From Tritrichomonas foetus (Eukaryota; Parabasalia; Tritrichomonadida; Tritrichomonadidae): DNA of 64,000 nt. The translations under genes were made by a program, and so were the position numbers. The DNA lies in the NCBI GenBank assembly GCA_001839685.1, contig MLAK01000100.1:66277-130276 (forward strand), written 5' to 3'. Below are positions 48,082-57,710 of this stretch, one piece after another; positions within the stretch are counted from its first letter, which is position 1; each line of letters opens with the position of its first letter. Under the pieces are notes generated by a model, which was not told where the DNA came from, did no database searches, and worked only from the letters and a program-made list of their open reading frames with translations.

Positions 48082-48082
48082 N
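48082..48082. other. ambiguous base (n)
   Basis: A single unresolved base sits in gaagntactg. It indicates either low-coverage sequence or a variable position and is the only one in the window. Confidence 0.99.
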
Positions 48083-48212
48083 TACTGCTTCCCATAATTC
48101 TATTTACACTTCTTCTATCGATTTTTAATTAAAAATCGCGAAAATTTTGATAGTTTTAACTCAGTGATGTTGAATTAATTCAATTTCCATTTGACAAATA
48201 TGAATGTATTGA

Positions 48213-48428
48213 AATCTTTTCTGTCATAAAATTTTAGTATATGAAGAAAATAGACTGGCAGTCCTCAACAGCACATTCTCAAGCAGGGATACAGATACAA
48301 CGATTGAAAGACCAAATCAAGAAAAATGGAATCCAATATGTTTTTTTCCAGACTCGATGCCAAGTGAATTTTCTGATGACTCGCCATTTAGATGGCAAAA
48401 CATTCGTAATCTTCTCATTGATGCCTAA
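48213..48428 (+). pseudogene. gene relic without start codon
   Basis: A 71-codon open stretch between stops has no ATG near its beginning and reads EENRLAVLNSTFSS ... PNQEKWNPICFFPDSMPSEF ... WQNIRNLLIDA. The DNA at 48250-48420 is visibly less AT-rich than the several hundred bases on each side, and its amino-acid content is balanced. The overlapping frame from the ATG at 48241 ends in a Phe-rich low-complexity tail and is the less likely one. It is probably the decayed 3' end of a gene; the product is not recognised. Confidence 0.35.
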
Positions 48429-49883
48429 ATTTTTTTTATTTATATCAAAATTATTAATATTTTTTTTATACTTCATTTTTGTATTTTGGAAAACATTATA
48501 ATTTTCGATGGAGGGTCATATGATAATAAAAAGCACGATTTATGATAAGAAATAATCAAGATATTAATGCTATAAAATCACTTTTTATCTCAATAATTCT
48601 CAGAAATTTCTGTGGGGTTTATTTTTTTCTCACAATTTTTTTTTGGATTTGGTTTTCTCTGTATCTTGATTTTTAAATTATAATATTTATATATTATTAA
48701 TAGGATTACAATTAAATAATTTTTAGATGACAATAATATCAACAATTATTCATTTAGATCTCTCAATAGTCTTCTACATCTAGATCTAGTTAGTTTGTAT
48801 ACATCTATCTCGATAAATTTATCGCATTTTCAAAAATACAGAACCTGGAAATACGTTTATTTTAATTAAATCATAATCGTAGATGTATAGGTTGGTTACT
48901 TTTGCTATTTCATCGAATTTCATGTTTTATTGTTGTGTTTTTCTCTATTTCTCTATATGATTATTTCAAAATATAGAAAATATATTGTGAAATTTCAAAT
49001 ATCATGAAATTGTTTTCATTGTTTTTTGACTCCCTTTAATTTATGATTGTTTAATATGTTTGCATGCTAAGTAGTATATTTAATATCCAGTTTCTACTAC
49101 TATATTATAAATCATTGTATCTGGTCATTAATTTCATTGTTTTTTAATTAATTTTTTTTGAAGAAACTTGACCATATCATCTGGTAATGATCTTTATTTA
49201 TTTTATTTGTTGCATGATTTTATTCTCCACTTATTTTCGGTTTGAACGATAAAACATATTAAATATAATTATATATACAATTTTACAAAATGTGACTTTT
49301 TACAAGATAATTACTTAACTCCAAAAAAATCTGCAAATTTTTCTTGAAATTTGCTATTATCATTAATGACTGACCTTCTTGATAATATTGAAATTTTAGG
49401 AAAATCGTTAGAGCAGTTTTAGAGATCATATTGCATCTCGCGAGTTATTTTACTAAAACATTTTTTTTCTATCTATTATCATTTCATGCCATCATATCTT
49501 CCTTTTTTATCTTTTATCCAATTCTCATGGAACATGGGAATACCTTCAAAAATTGCTGATAAATTTAATATATTGAGAAGATTTGGCGGCTGCCACAGCT
49601 CCCTTAAATTTTTTATTTTTCTTCACTCCGATCCCTTTTTTTCGATTCTTTAACATATTTAATTCTTTCATTGTCCCAATTTTTTCCTTTCTCAATCTGT
49701 TTCATCCTATTAATTTCACTTCATGCTGACACATTCAAAAATATATAAAGCTCACAAAATTAATAATTTTAAAATCTCTCTATTCTTTTTGTCGAATTCG
49801 ACACTTTCATTCAAAATTCGAAAAATTTTCAGATCAATTTCATCGTTTCCTCCATTTTTTATTAACTTTATTTCTCCTTCGTA

Positions 49884-50675
49884 TCACTTTTCGACTGTGT
49901 TTATTATACCGAAATCTGTAAACCATTCATGATTCTTTATGTCTGACATCGTTGGTCTTAAGAAAGGATCTTTCTTAAACATTTTCATGAGTAAATTTTT
50001 TAACTCTTTTGAAAAGTGCTTGGGAATTTCAGGAGACAGAAATTGGATTTTTGCAAATAATCTGTTTGTTTCGTGATGATAAAATGGCAGCATTCCACAA
50101 AGCATCGCATATAGGCATACTGCACTACTCCATACATCAATTTTTGATCCAATATTTCTTCTCTTTATTATTTCAGGTGCAATGTAGGCGAGTGATCCGA
50201 GTGATTAGGCACTTTCTAATTCTTTTGTTGTTATTCCAAATCCAAAATCAATGATATTAACATGACCAAAATCATCAATAATGATATTTTCTGCTTTTAA
50301 ATCACGATGAACAATATTATTTTGATGGAGATATTCAATTGCTGAAACAATTTCATAAAAAATCATTTTAGCGTTCTTTTCTGTCAGAACTCCGTAATTG
50401 TTGATTTTATCAAGAATACTCATTCCATATATAAGCTCCATGACTAAATAGTATCTTCTTTTATCTTCAAAGTTGCTGATAAGTTTTACAATATTGGGAT
50501 GATTTAATTTCTTCATGATAGTTGTTTCATTTTCATAAAGTTTCTTCATTTCTGAATCACATTTGTTCATTACTTTTATTGCAACAATTGTGTTGGTTTG
50601 TTTGTCCATTGCTTTATAAACAACTGAATATGATCCCGAACCTATCTCTTCAAGTACTTCGTAATTCTCAATCAT
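49884..50675 (-). pseudogene. Ser/Thr protein kinase (CAMK-like) interrupted by one in-frame TAA
   Basis: One frame runs from the ATG at 50675 to the stop at 49884 (264 codons). It carries a single TAA at codon 157 (50207-50205). All kinase landmarks are kept: [13 protein letters not shown]34, E50, H123-R124-D125 with K127 and N130, and DFG at 143-145. After the stop come SLGSLAYIAPEIIK, the WSSAVCLYAMLCGMLPF helix, and the subdomain XI RPTMSDIKNHEWF. The length is that of a bare kinase domain without a tail. The order and wording suggest the CAMK/AMPK-related group. A good initiator-like motif remains upstream. The stop sits just before the activation-segment APE, so a product ending there would be inactive. 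It could be a young pseudogene, an allele or a sequencing error. Confidence 0.85.
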
Positions 50676-50684
50676 TCGAATTTT

Positions 50685-50695
50685 TAATGAAGTGA
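50685..50695 (-). promoter_or_regulatory. initiator-like element of the interrupted kinase
   Basis: The minus-strand reading is TCACTTCATTA. It begins 20 bases upstream of the ATG at 50675 and matches both ends (TCAYTW and CATTA) of the T. vaginalis initiator consensus. A kept promoter argues for recent loss of the gene or for continued transcription. Confidence 0.65.
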
Positions 50696-51253
50696 AACAA
50701 GAGATATAAAAAATTCAATTAAATATATTTTCAATAGAAAAATTGACCTTTGCGGGAAAAACTGAATGGTGCTAAACTCCGCAAAAAAAATTATCTCATC
50801 ATTCAATTCCTCAAAATTCATGCGGATAATATTTTTGAAAGAAATAAAATATTTGAAATAGAAATGGTGATAAATAGCAATATTCACTGTCAAAGCAATT
50901 AAATGAAACTTATGATTATGAAAGATTTTTTCTGAGAATTCCTTACTATGCATCATGGGAGAGACAAATTTCCATTCTCTCTCCCAATAGTATACAGTAC
51001 CGTTTGACCACTGATAAATATTTCCAGGAAAACATTATTATCAAGAGAAATAGGTCGAAGTCTACTGTAATTTTAAGAAAAAAGAGAAATCTAAAACTAT
51101 GTCTGTAGCTACATGCAATTACTCCTATTTATAATTGAAATGATTAATTAAACAATATTTTTATTATACAAAAGGGATAAATTAGATAGAAACAAGGTTT
51201 AATAATGAAACAAATGTATATGAAATTGTCTATATATAATGGTATGTATAAAA
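50696..51253. other. intergenic, no supported gene
   Basis: This lies between the importin gene's 3' end and the kinase's 5' side. A 90-codon minus-strand stretch overlapping 50684-50956 is Phe/Ile-rich low complexity and is not called. Nothing else was recognised. Confidence 0.5.
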
Positions 51254-53851
51254 TTATAGATCAATTGCTACTTGAGCAGCTTCAGTGATAATTTGCATAA
51301 TTGGCTTTTGGAATTGAGATTGAACCTGTTGAATTAATGATGGACAATTCGAATTAATTGTATTTAACACATTTGAAAACTCAACAAGAATTTGTTCTGT
51401 ACTTAAAAGACTAAGTCTTTTCACATCAATACAAAATTCTTGAATTGATTGTTCTTCTGGATCAGCCGAAAACAATGAATTTTCAATAGATGAATTATGT
51501 AAAACCATAATCGCTTTTACAAGAATATATGATAGTTCATCCTGTGTGAAAATTGCGTTGCATTTATTAATTACGGTTAACATGATTGTTTGTGTTGTGT
51601 ATCTAACTGTATTGGCCCATGTATTTATAGTTTGCGACCTTGAATCGCCCAAAAGATTAAATAGTCCTTGTGCATCAAAAATCAGCATTGCTCCAAATAA
51701 AGTAAATGAATTAGATGATATTCTAGGAATATTTAATCCATTTACAGTTAATGGCGTGATATTTTGATAAAGTTCGGGCGATGTTGAAACACCAGTCAAA
51801 ATCACTAGAAGTGAAGCTAAAAATGACATGATTGGGCCAGTTTCAACTGGATCAGGTTGTTGTTGAATTAAAATGAGTGCAACATGAAATAAATTATTTG
51901 AAATATCAGGTTTTCTTGCTGTTTCAGTATCTTTAATAATCAAGTTTTTGAATACGGTGCAAATTTCATCCAATGCTATTGAAAAAAGTGGTGTTAATAC
52001 TTGGAAAACTTGCCAATGTAATTCAGTGATTTGTGGAGAAACAGCAACAATATTGGCAAGAAGTTCAATTACAGTTTTAATAGCATCTGGCTGAAGTACA
52101 TTATTATCTAATAATTTGTAAATTCCCATTAAAAGATAAATACAACTTTGATTTAATATTTCTTGTTGGGCAGTCAATAAATCTAAGAATTTTGAAATAG
52201 CTGATAAAACAATTGTTGCTTGTGCGTTTAAATTTGAACAATTTAAGAATACTTGAAAGATATCAGTAATTACAGAAGGTGCGATATCAAATAAAATTGG
52301 TCCAAAGAATTGTATATAAATTCTAATTAAATCAATAAAATCATAATCACAAAATTCTTGTGCAAGTTGAAAATAAGTCTGAATAATACCTTGGACATGT
52401 GGTCCGCATTGATTTCGAATTAAATCTGCTTTTTCACCATTCATGTTCTGTAGGAACGTAGATAAAGCTAAAGCTGCATAATATTTTACGATTGTATATT
52501 CATCTTGAAGGAGAGAAAAAGTAGCTAAAACAATTTCAGGTGGAACATCCATATCCTTTAGTGCAAGAAGCGCAGCACACCGAACAATGAATGAATTACT
52601 TTGTAAAAGTGGTGCTATTTGATTTCCAATTGATTGATCAACCTTACTAGATACAGTAGAAAATAGATAACAAACACTATAAGTTATTTGGTCATATTCA
52701 GGTGTTCGCAAAGGCAAAATGGACAATAATAACTGTGAAAAAGTATTTCCAAATTCTGGCAACACTTTTCCATGCATTGTTAAAGCTTTAGTCATTGTAC
52801 AGCGCGGATCAGAATCATCATAACAATGTGCATGGAAATTTATAACAAAAGCTTGTGGATCATTAACTGCATCATTCATATCATCTGGTGTAAGAATGAA
52901 AAATGGTAAAATGATACATTTTGTAAATTCAACAAAATCTGAAGAAATTGATGCCCATGTTAATGGATTAGCAAAACAGAGTTTAATGAAACGAGCACAC
53001 TTTCCAAGAACTTTGGTAGGTGGTGCCATACATGAACATCCAATTATGGCATTCATTGTGTCAATTATAATGTCATGCTGCATGAGTGGATCATCTTTAA
53101 ATTTGTAAAAAAAGATTGATGCAAATTTTATCGCGGCAAGTGCAAATTGTTGGAAAAATTGGTCTTCTGATGGCTCAGCAACTTGACAAACACGACCAAA
53201 CCATGCAACGAAGGCTTCTTGGTTCATTCTGAAAAATGGTGGAATTTGATTTTTTGATAAATATCCACCAATTTTAAAACAAATTGAAACATGGAAAAGT
53301 GAATTTGATGTTGTAACAAATTGTGTTAATGATGCCAATAATTGATTTGATATATTTACGTATAATTCCATTTTATCATCATCAAGTTGTCTTTGAAAAA
53401 GTGAAGATAGAGCTTTTGAAAGGACTAGTGAAGTTGAGAAAGCTGCTTCTTCATTTGATGACAAACCTTGAATTAATAGTGAAGTCATGTTTGGCCATTC
53501 ACCTGAATAAAATGTATGCTTCACAACTATGTTGGTGAGCTTACTTAATGTTGGATAAGAAATAGGATTCATTTTCATCAAAATAGGTGGCATTGCATTG
53601 ATGATAATTTCTTTTGATTGAGGAGAAAGATTTTGGTCCCAGTGGGATTCAATCATATTGTAAATATAAATTGTGGCTGCTTTTCTGACACTTTGCGAGA
53701 GCTGATCTGATAGAATGATTTGCATTGCTGATTGACAAAACTCCGGGCTTCCTCCGTAACTATTGAGTTGATTGACTGTTCCTTGAATCTGTTCATCTGA
53801 ACTTTGTTGTGAAAATGTGCTGAGAAAAAGATTCGCGATTTGCTCAATCAT
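51254..53851 (-). CDS. importin-beta family nuclear transport receptor
   Basis: The product has 865 residues from the ATG at 53851. The N-terminus has the importin-beta N-terminal layout: a short helix pair, then SVRKAATIYIYNMIESHWDQ. This matches the conserved QAAxxxLKNxIxxxW Ran-binding region. The remainder is HEAT-type helical repeats with the Asp/Pro-rich loops common in this family. These receptors carry cargo through nuclear pores under RanGTP control. Wording in the first 120 residues recalls importin-7/8 (Nmd5/Sxm1) more than importin-beta1, but the direction of transport and the cargo cannot be told. At 865 residues it is a little shorter than importin-7. The frame is intact. Confidence 0.75.
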   Translation of the reverse strand: MIEQIANLFLSTFSQQSSDEQIQGTVNQLNSYGGSPEFCQSAMQIILSDQLSQSVRKAATIYIYNMIESHWDQNLSPQSKEIIINAMPPILMKMNPISYPTLSKLTNIVVKHTFYSGEWPNMTSLLIQGLSSNEEAAFSTSLVLSKALSSLFQRQLDDDKMELYVNISNQLLASLTQFVTTSNSLFHVSICFKIGGYLSKNQIPPFFRMNQEAFVAWFGRVCQVAEPSEDQFFQQFALAAIKFASIFFYKFKDDPLMQHDIIIDTMNAIIGCSCMAPPTKVLGKCARFIKLCFANPLTWASISSDFVEFTKCIILPFFILTPDDMNDAVNDPQAFVINFHAHCYDDSDPRCTMTKALTMHGKVLPEFGNTFSQLLLSILPLRTPEYDQITYSVCYLFSTVSSKVDQSIGNQIAPLLQSNSFIVRCAALLALKDMDVPPEIVLATFSLLQDEYTIVKYYAALALSTFLQNMNGEKADLIRNQCGPHVQGIIQTYFQLAQEFCDYDFIDLIRIYIQFFGPILFDIAPSVITDIFQVFLNCSNLNAQATIVLSAISKFLDLLTAQQEILNQSCIYLLMGIYKLLDNNVLQPDAIKTVIELLANIVAVSPQITELHWQVFQVLTPLFSIALDEICTVFKNLIIKDTETARKPDISNNLFHVALILIQQQPDPVETGPIMSFLASLLVILTGVSTSPELYQNITPLTVNGLNIPRISSNSFTLFGAMLIFDAQGLFNLLGDSRSQTINTWANTVRYTTQTIMLTVINKCNAIFTQDELSYILVKAIMVLHNSSIENSLFSADPEEQSIQEFCIDVKRLSLLSTEQILVEFSNVLNTINSNCPSLIQQVQSQFQKPIMQIITEAAQVAIDL

Positions 53852-54839
53852 AATTCATTGAGTTTGAAGCCTTAGGTTAATAGTTTTCACCTTTCTCATT
53901 CAATTTTGAATGATCAAAATTTTGCTCGACCACTAAAGAATTGAATTCAACTTTTTTTGTCGTGAATTCAACTCTATGAGCCCTAAATCATTCTATGCAT
54001 TTATTAAAGAATAAAGCTGCTTCTTATAAAACATAATATCATTCTAAATCAATTCCTTAAATTGATAAACCATATGAGATTATTTTTCATTTTTCAAATT
54101 TTCAACATTGGTGATAAGTCAAATGCAGTCTTATTAGATATATACTATTTTCCCATATAAACTATCCTAATATTTAAAACACCGACAAAAAGAGACTCTC
54201 AAAGATTTTTTTTCTTTTTGCAATTTTATCTAAAAGCTACGCAGTAAACATATGAATAATGGATAGTGAAATTAATAAATAGAATTTGTTCGTGATATTT
54301 TAGTATATAAATCGAATTCCATTTTCTGACATAATTTTTTTTTCGATTCTTTTTCATTTTGCTACCATTAAAGATTTACAACACTCTTATGAACCAAAAA
54401 TGGACAACAATACTTAAAATCGTCATTCCGTTTCGATATTGGTGGAACCACCACTTTTTTTTCATGAAAAGAAGGACTGACTCGTCTAAGGAGCAGTTTA
54501 TTCCGTTTATTTTATGCATGAATGAAATCCATTAATATAATTCGAAAAAAACATTGAAGGAATTTAAATCAAACTATTCGATTCCAAAAAATCAAACAAA
54601 CTGAATTCATTTTGTGTATTATTGTCTTTTGCCAAATTACAGTCAAAAAGACAAATGGTGACTATGACATAAATTGTTTTTCGGCAGACAAAGAAAAACA
54701 TTTGAATCAAATATTCGATCATTATTTCCTTTCAATTAAAAATTTACCGTCACAATTTGAAAATTGTCATTCAATTACGGGAAATTTTTCTTTGAATAAA
54801 TTGAATACTTTCATCTCATTTTTTCGTTTATTCTACAAA
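53852..54839. other. intergenic / 5' region with an open extension
   Basis: From 53852 to about 54557 it is AT-rich spacer, with a small hairpin word tggtggaaccacca near 54440. From 54558 the plus strand is open in frame with the next gene but has no ATG. Its translation (ITVKKTNGDYDINCFSADK, HLNQIFDHYFLSIKNLP) looks coding, so it may be a fossil exon or older N-terminal part. Confidence 0.4.
54816..54825 (+). promoter_or_regulatory. initiator-like element
   Basis: TCATTTTTTC lies 15 to 24 bases before the ATG at 54840 and fits the TCAYTWYTC core of the T. vaginalis initiator. It supports the ATG at 54840 as the true start. Confidence 0.5.
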
Positions 54840-55322
54840 ATGCGAGCTGGAGCACCTTCTCTTAACATTCGAAATTTTACAATCACGGATAATTCACGAT
54901 CACGAGCCCCTCAATCGATCACATCAGGATGGTTTTATGTTCGAGTGCTGGAAGCAATTCCAAAAGAAAGATTAGCAGATTTATCATCAAATCATGGAAT
55001 TAAATTTGAATCAACAGATATGATTTCATCAGGATGGTTTAAAAAATATTTCAATGAACAACAAGTTGGGTTTTGCAGAAGTTCAGGATTATTCGCTTTG
55101 TTCCCTTTAAAGAACTACGATAAGCCAGATTTTAATAAACTTAGGAATCTCCCTGAGCTCTTGGTTATTGCCACTGACGGTTGGAATCCAACACCGCCAG
55201 CAAGAATTAAAGGCAAAATGTTTACAGGCACTTACATTGTTGAAGGGGCAACTGCTGAACAGCTTTTCCAAGATCCACTTATTTGTAAGATTGACGAAGT
55301 TCCAAAAGCGAGACTACTTTAA
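54840..55322 (+). CDS. small hypothetical protein
   Basis: The product has 160 residues from the ATG at 54840. The frame is open 94 codons further upstream, but without another ATG. The initiator-like motif just upstream favours this start. The product has no signal peptide or membrane helix. Two similar short phrases, ITSGWFYVRV and ISSGWFKKYF, lie about 38 residues apart. A Gly/Pro/Trp-containing segment (ATDGWNPTPPARIKGKMFTG) suggests a compact beta-rich fold. No family was recognised. It is probably trichomonad-specific. Confidence 0.55.
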   Translation: MRAGAPSLNIRNFTITDNSRSRAPQSITSGWFYVRVLEAIPKERLADLSSNHGIKFESTDMISSGWFKKYFNEQQVGFCRSSGLFALFPLKNYDKPDFNKLRNLPELLVIATDGWNPTPPARIKGKMFTGTYIVEGATAEQLFQDPLICKIDEVPKARLL

Positions 55323-55460
55323 ACTTATTTTATTATTATTAAATTAATATGAAACACAAAAACACTTTTATATTTTATTTTCCTCCTGAATTTGAATTGA
55401 TTTTATGAATTGTGCTTTAGACTATAGTTCTGTATTAAGAACAATAGTTAATCAAGACAT

Positions 55461-55536
55461 ACCAAATTCACCTTTCAAATTAACCAAATTCACCTTTCAA
55501 ATTGACCAAATTCACCTTTCAAATTGACCAAATTCA
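55461..55536 (+). repeat. 22-bp tandem repeat, about 3.5 copies
   Basis: The unit ACCAAATTCACCTTTCAAAT plus TA or TG is repeated at 55461, 55483 and 55505, with a partial copy from 55527. The sequence is related in flavour to the gtcaattc/gtgaattt dispersed repeat, read on the other strand. Confidence 0.9.
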
Positions 55537-55558
55537 GGATGAAAACTGAGACATATGA

Positions 55559-55600
55559 AGAGATATAAATGGAGAGATATAAATGGAGAGATATAAATGG
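55559..55600 (+). repeat. 14-bp tandem repeat, three copies
   Basis: Three exact copies of AGAGATATAAATGG lie end to end, 22 bp after the 22-bp repeat array. Confidence 0.95.
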
Positions 55601-56159
55601 TCTCTTATTATTATTTCCAATTTTGGATGACATAATTGTAACATAAATTTATTAATTGTGTCCTTTTAGTAGGCGTGAATACATGCAGACATTTACTTAT
55701 TAAGATGGATAAATTAATTAAGGTACTTTTGCTTAATCTAATACATTTGTTGCGGTGATGTTATGGGTTTTGTGAGGTCAAGTTTGAAGAAAAAAATGAT
55801 GTCACAAGGTCAAATTTAATTATCGTCTCTTTGAAAATAAAATGTACTAAAATGATTTTATCTTTGAAAATAAATCTTATTATCTATATTTAATAATTAA
55901 TTTAATCTAAAAAAGACATTTCTCGTATTTTAATATATCTATAAATAAATGTAATGATAAAGAATGTGAATTTCACACTCATATTTTCCAAAAACTTTGG
56001 GTTTGATTTTGAGAGTTTTTATGATGAAAATTCATTTTTTTGTGAACTTTTAGATGAAAATTTTCATAAATTCAGATATTTTCAAAATTTAGTATAAGAA
56101 AAAGAAAGAGTAAATCAACTTTTTCAAAAAGACTCAGCCAATAATCAGTTTCTTCTTAT

Positions 56160-57398
56160 ATGGCCTTCAACACACCGACTGAGCAAATCGCCCGATCCGT
56201 ACCTCGAAGTGTCTCTAATGGGTATTTTCCGCCGGGAGCTTCACCAAACGGTTTTCATCGCCCTTTTAATCAAAATCATCAAATAGATAATACTCGACGT
56301 GTTCATTTAATTTCATCAGACTTGTGGGAGGCTATTACAGGAGAACGACTTACGCCTGCCAATATTTGCCAGCTTCTCGATTCTTCGATACCAATGGGAG
56401 ATTCATCGACATCGCAATCTTTCCAGGCCATGCAATGCGTTTTGATGGCCAGAGACAGACAGGGAAGCAGGATTATTCAGAAACGACTCGAAGACGGAAA
56501 CGAAACAGATCGGAATTTTATATTTACAAGTTTATTCCCAAGCTTAAACGAGCTTGTTTACGATCCAGCCGCGAATTTTGTTATCCAAAAAATGTGCGAA
56601 ACTTTAACAATCGAACAGCAATCTTTAATGCTCGTTTTTTTCCTCAGAGACAGCAAAGCAATCACAGATCATCCAAATGGATGCCGCGTTCTTCAGAAAT
56701 TTATCGAATATACAACTCACGATAATGTAGATGCACTATTTGTCAATTTAAAGCCAAATCTAATTCCATTATGTTTTTCGCAAAACGGAAATCATATTGT
56801 TCAGCGCTTTATTGAACTTCTCCCTGAACGTGTGCAAGAAATAATCGACTGCGTTCAACCACAACTCTCCAACCTTGTAGTTGATAATTGCGGTTGTAGA
56901 GTGGTACAGCGACTTTTTGAGAAGTTTCAGATTGACATTTTGGAACCGTTAGTCCAGGAAGTTTTGACATATGCACCTGATCTGGCAACAAACCAATACG
57001 GAAACTATGTAGTACAAGAAGTATTGGAGGCTGGAAAACGTGCTCATATCGCAGCATTGATTGTTGCCTTTAAAGGTCACTTTTATGAATTTTCAATACA
57101 TAAATTTGCATCTAATGTTATAGAAAAGTGTATCAGAGGGGCAACTAAATCAGAACAAGAAGCGATTTTTTCAGAAGTGATTGGAAATGATGGACACTTC
57201 GAACTACAGAGAATTCTTAAAATGGTTGGCGACCAGTTCGGAAACTACGTCATACAAAGAATTATCGAGTATGGAACAGACAGTCAACAGACTGCGATTT
57301 ATGATGTTGTGTATGACAATTATGATGCGCTGATTTCAAATAACTATGCGAAACATGTCATTTCTCGGCTAGAAAATTTGGATTTCGAATTTGATTGA
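56160..57398 (+). CDS. Pumilio/PUF family RNA-binding protein
   Basis: The product has 412 residues: about 90 N-terminal residues of low conservation, then eight PUF repeats to the end. The base-reading residues are visible in each: R1 S103 R104 Q107; R2 N139 F140 Q143; R3 C175 R176 Q179; R4 N211 H212 Q215; R5 C246 R247 Q250; R6 N282 Y283 Q286; R7 S318 N319 E322; R8 N362 Y363 Q366. By the PUF code these read 5'-UGUAUAUA-3', the same as human PUM1 except Phe for Tyr in repeat 2. PUF proteins bind 3' untranslated regions and lower translation or stability of mRNA in the cytoplasm. TCAGTTTCTTC lies 9-19 bases before the ATG. The gene is intact. Confidence 0.95.
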   Translation: MAFNTPTEQIARSVPRSVSNGYFPPGASPNGFHRPFNQNHQIDNTRRVHLISSDLWEAITGERLTPANICQLLDSSIPMGDSSTSQSFQAMQCVLMARDRQGSRIIQKRLEDGNETDRNFIFTSLFPSLNELVYDPAANFVIQKMCETLTIEQQSLMLVFFLRDSKAITDHPNGCRVLQKFIEYTTHDNVDALFVNLKPNLIPLCFSQNGNHIVQRFIELLPERVQEIIDCVQPQLSNLVVDNCGCRVVQRLFEKFQIDILEPLVQEVLTYAPDLATNQYGNYVVQEVLEAGKRAHIAALIVAFKGHFYEFSIHKFASNVIEKCIRGATKSEQEAIFSEVIGNDGHFELQRILKMVGDQFGNYVIQRIIEYGTDSQQTAIYDVVYDNYDALISNNYAKHVISRLENLDFEFD

Positions 57399-57710
57399 TG
57401 TTATTAATTAATAAACATTTCTTTGTTCAAGAATGCATATCTCCAATAATCTGCTTTTTCTGTGATGCTCAAAAACAATTATATGTATTTCTTAAAGATG
57501 TATATTAAATTACTTTTTGAACTTTATTTTTCTTTTTTTATTATTTTTAATTTTAATTTTCTGAAGAACTAAAAAATAAAAAATAAAAAATAGTTGAAAG
57601 CAATTTTCTGTATCTTTATAAGTATTTATTTTCGTAAATCAATAACAATATATTTTTTAATAACAGAACACATGTATAACTAATAAAATCAATAAAAACG
57701 AACATATGTA
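57399..57710. other. intergenic between convergent genes
   Basis: The 3' regions of Pumilio and the GT-C-like gene, with ttaattaataaacattt just after the Pumilio stop as a poly(A)-signal candidate. The word tgtatatt near 57498 is one base from the predicted Pumilio site but lies beyond that signal. A repeated aaaaaata run lies near 57570. Confidence 0.5.

Larger units (their letters stand above)
46746..49883. other. 3.1-kb gene-poor, very AT-rich region
   Basis: There are no intact genes. Homopolymer runs lie at about 47050-47095. A near-duplicate word aatataatattctttga occurs twice around 47394-47425. There are short coding-like relics (47478-47564, 47851-48051, 48213-48428) and one ambiguous base (n at 48082). 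From 48430 to 49883 nothing beyond AT-rich DNA was recognised. A GC-richer patch (ggcggctgccacagctccc) lies near 49583. Confidence 0.55.
55323..56159. other. intergenic with two tandem repeats
   Basis: Apart from the arrays at 55461-55536 and 55559-55600 the stretch is AT-rich. Just before the next gene, aatcagtttcttctt provides a TCAGTTTCTTC initiator-like sequence. No gene was seen. Confidence 0.5.

Noticed and set aside
48241..48501. 86-codon frame starting with ATG
   Set aside because: It overlaps the better relic at 48213-48428 in another frame, and its second half is a Phe-rich run from t-rich DNA.
50684..50956. 90-codon minus-strand frame upstream of the interrupted kinase
   Set aside because: Phe/Ile/His-rich low complexity, and it overlaps the kinase's initiator-like motif.
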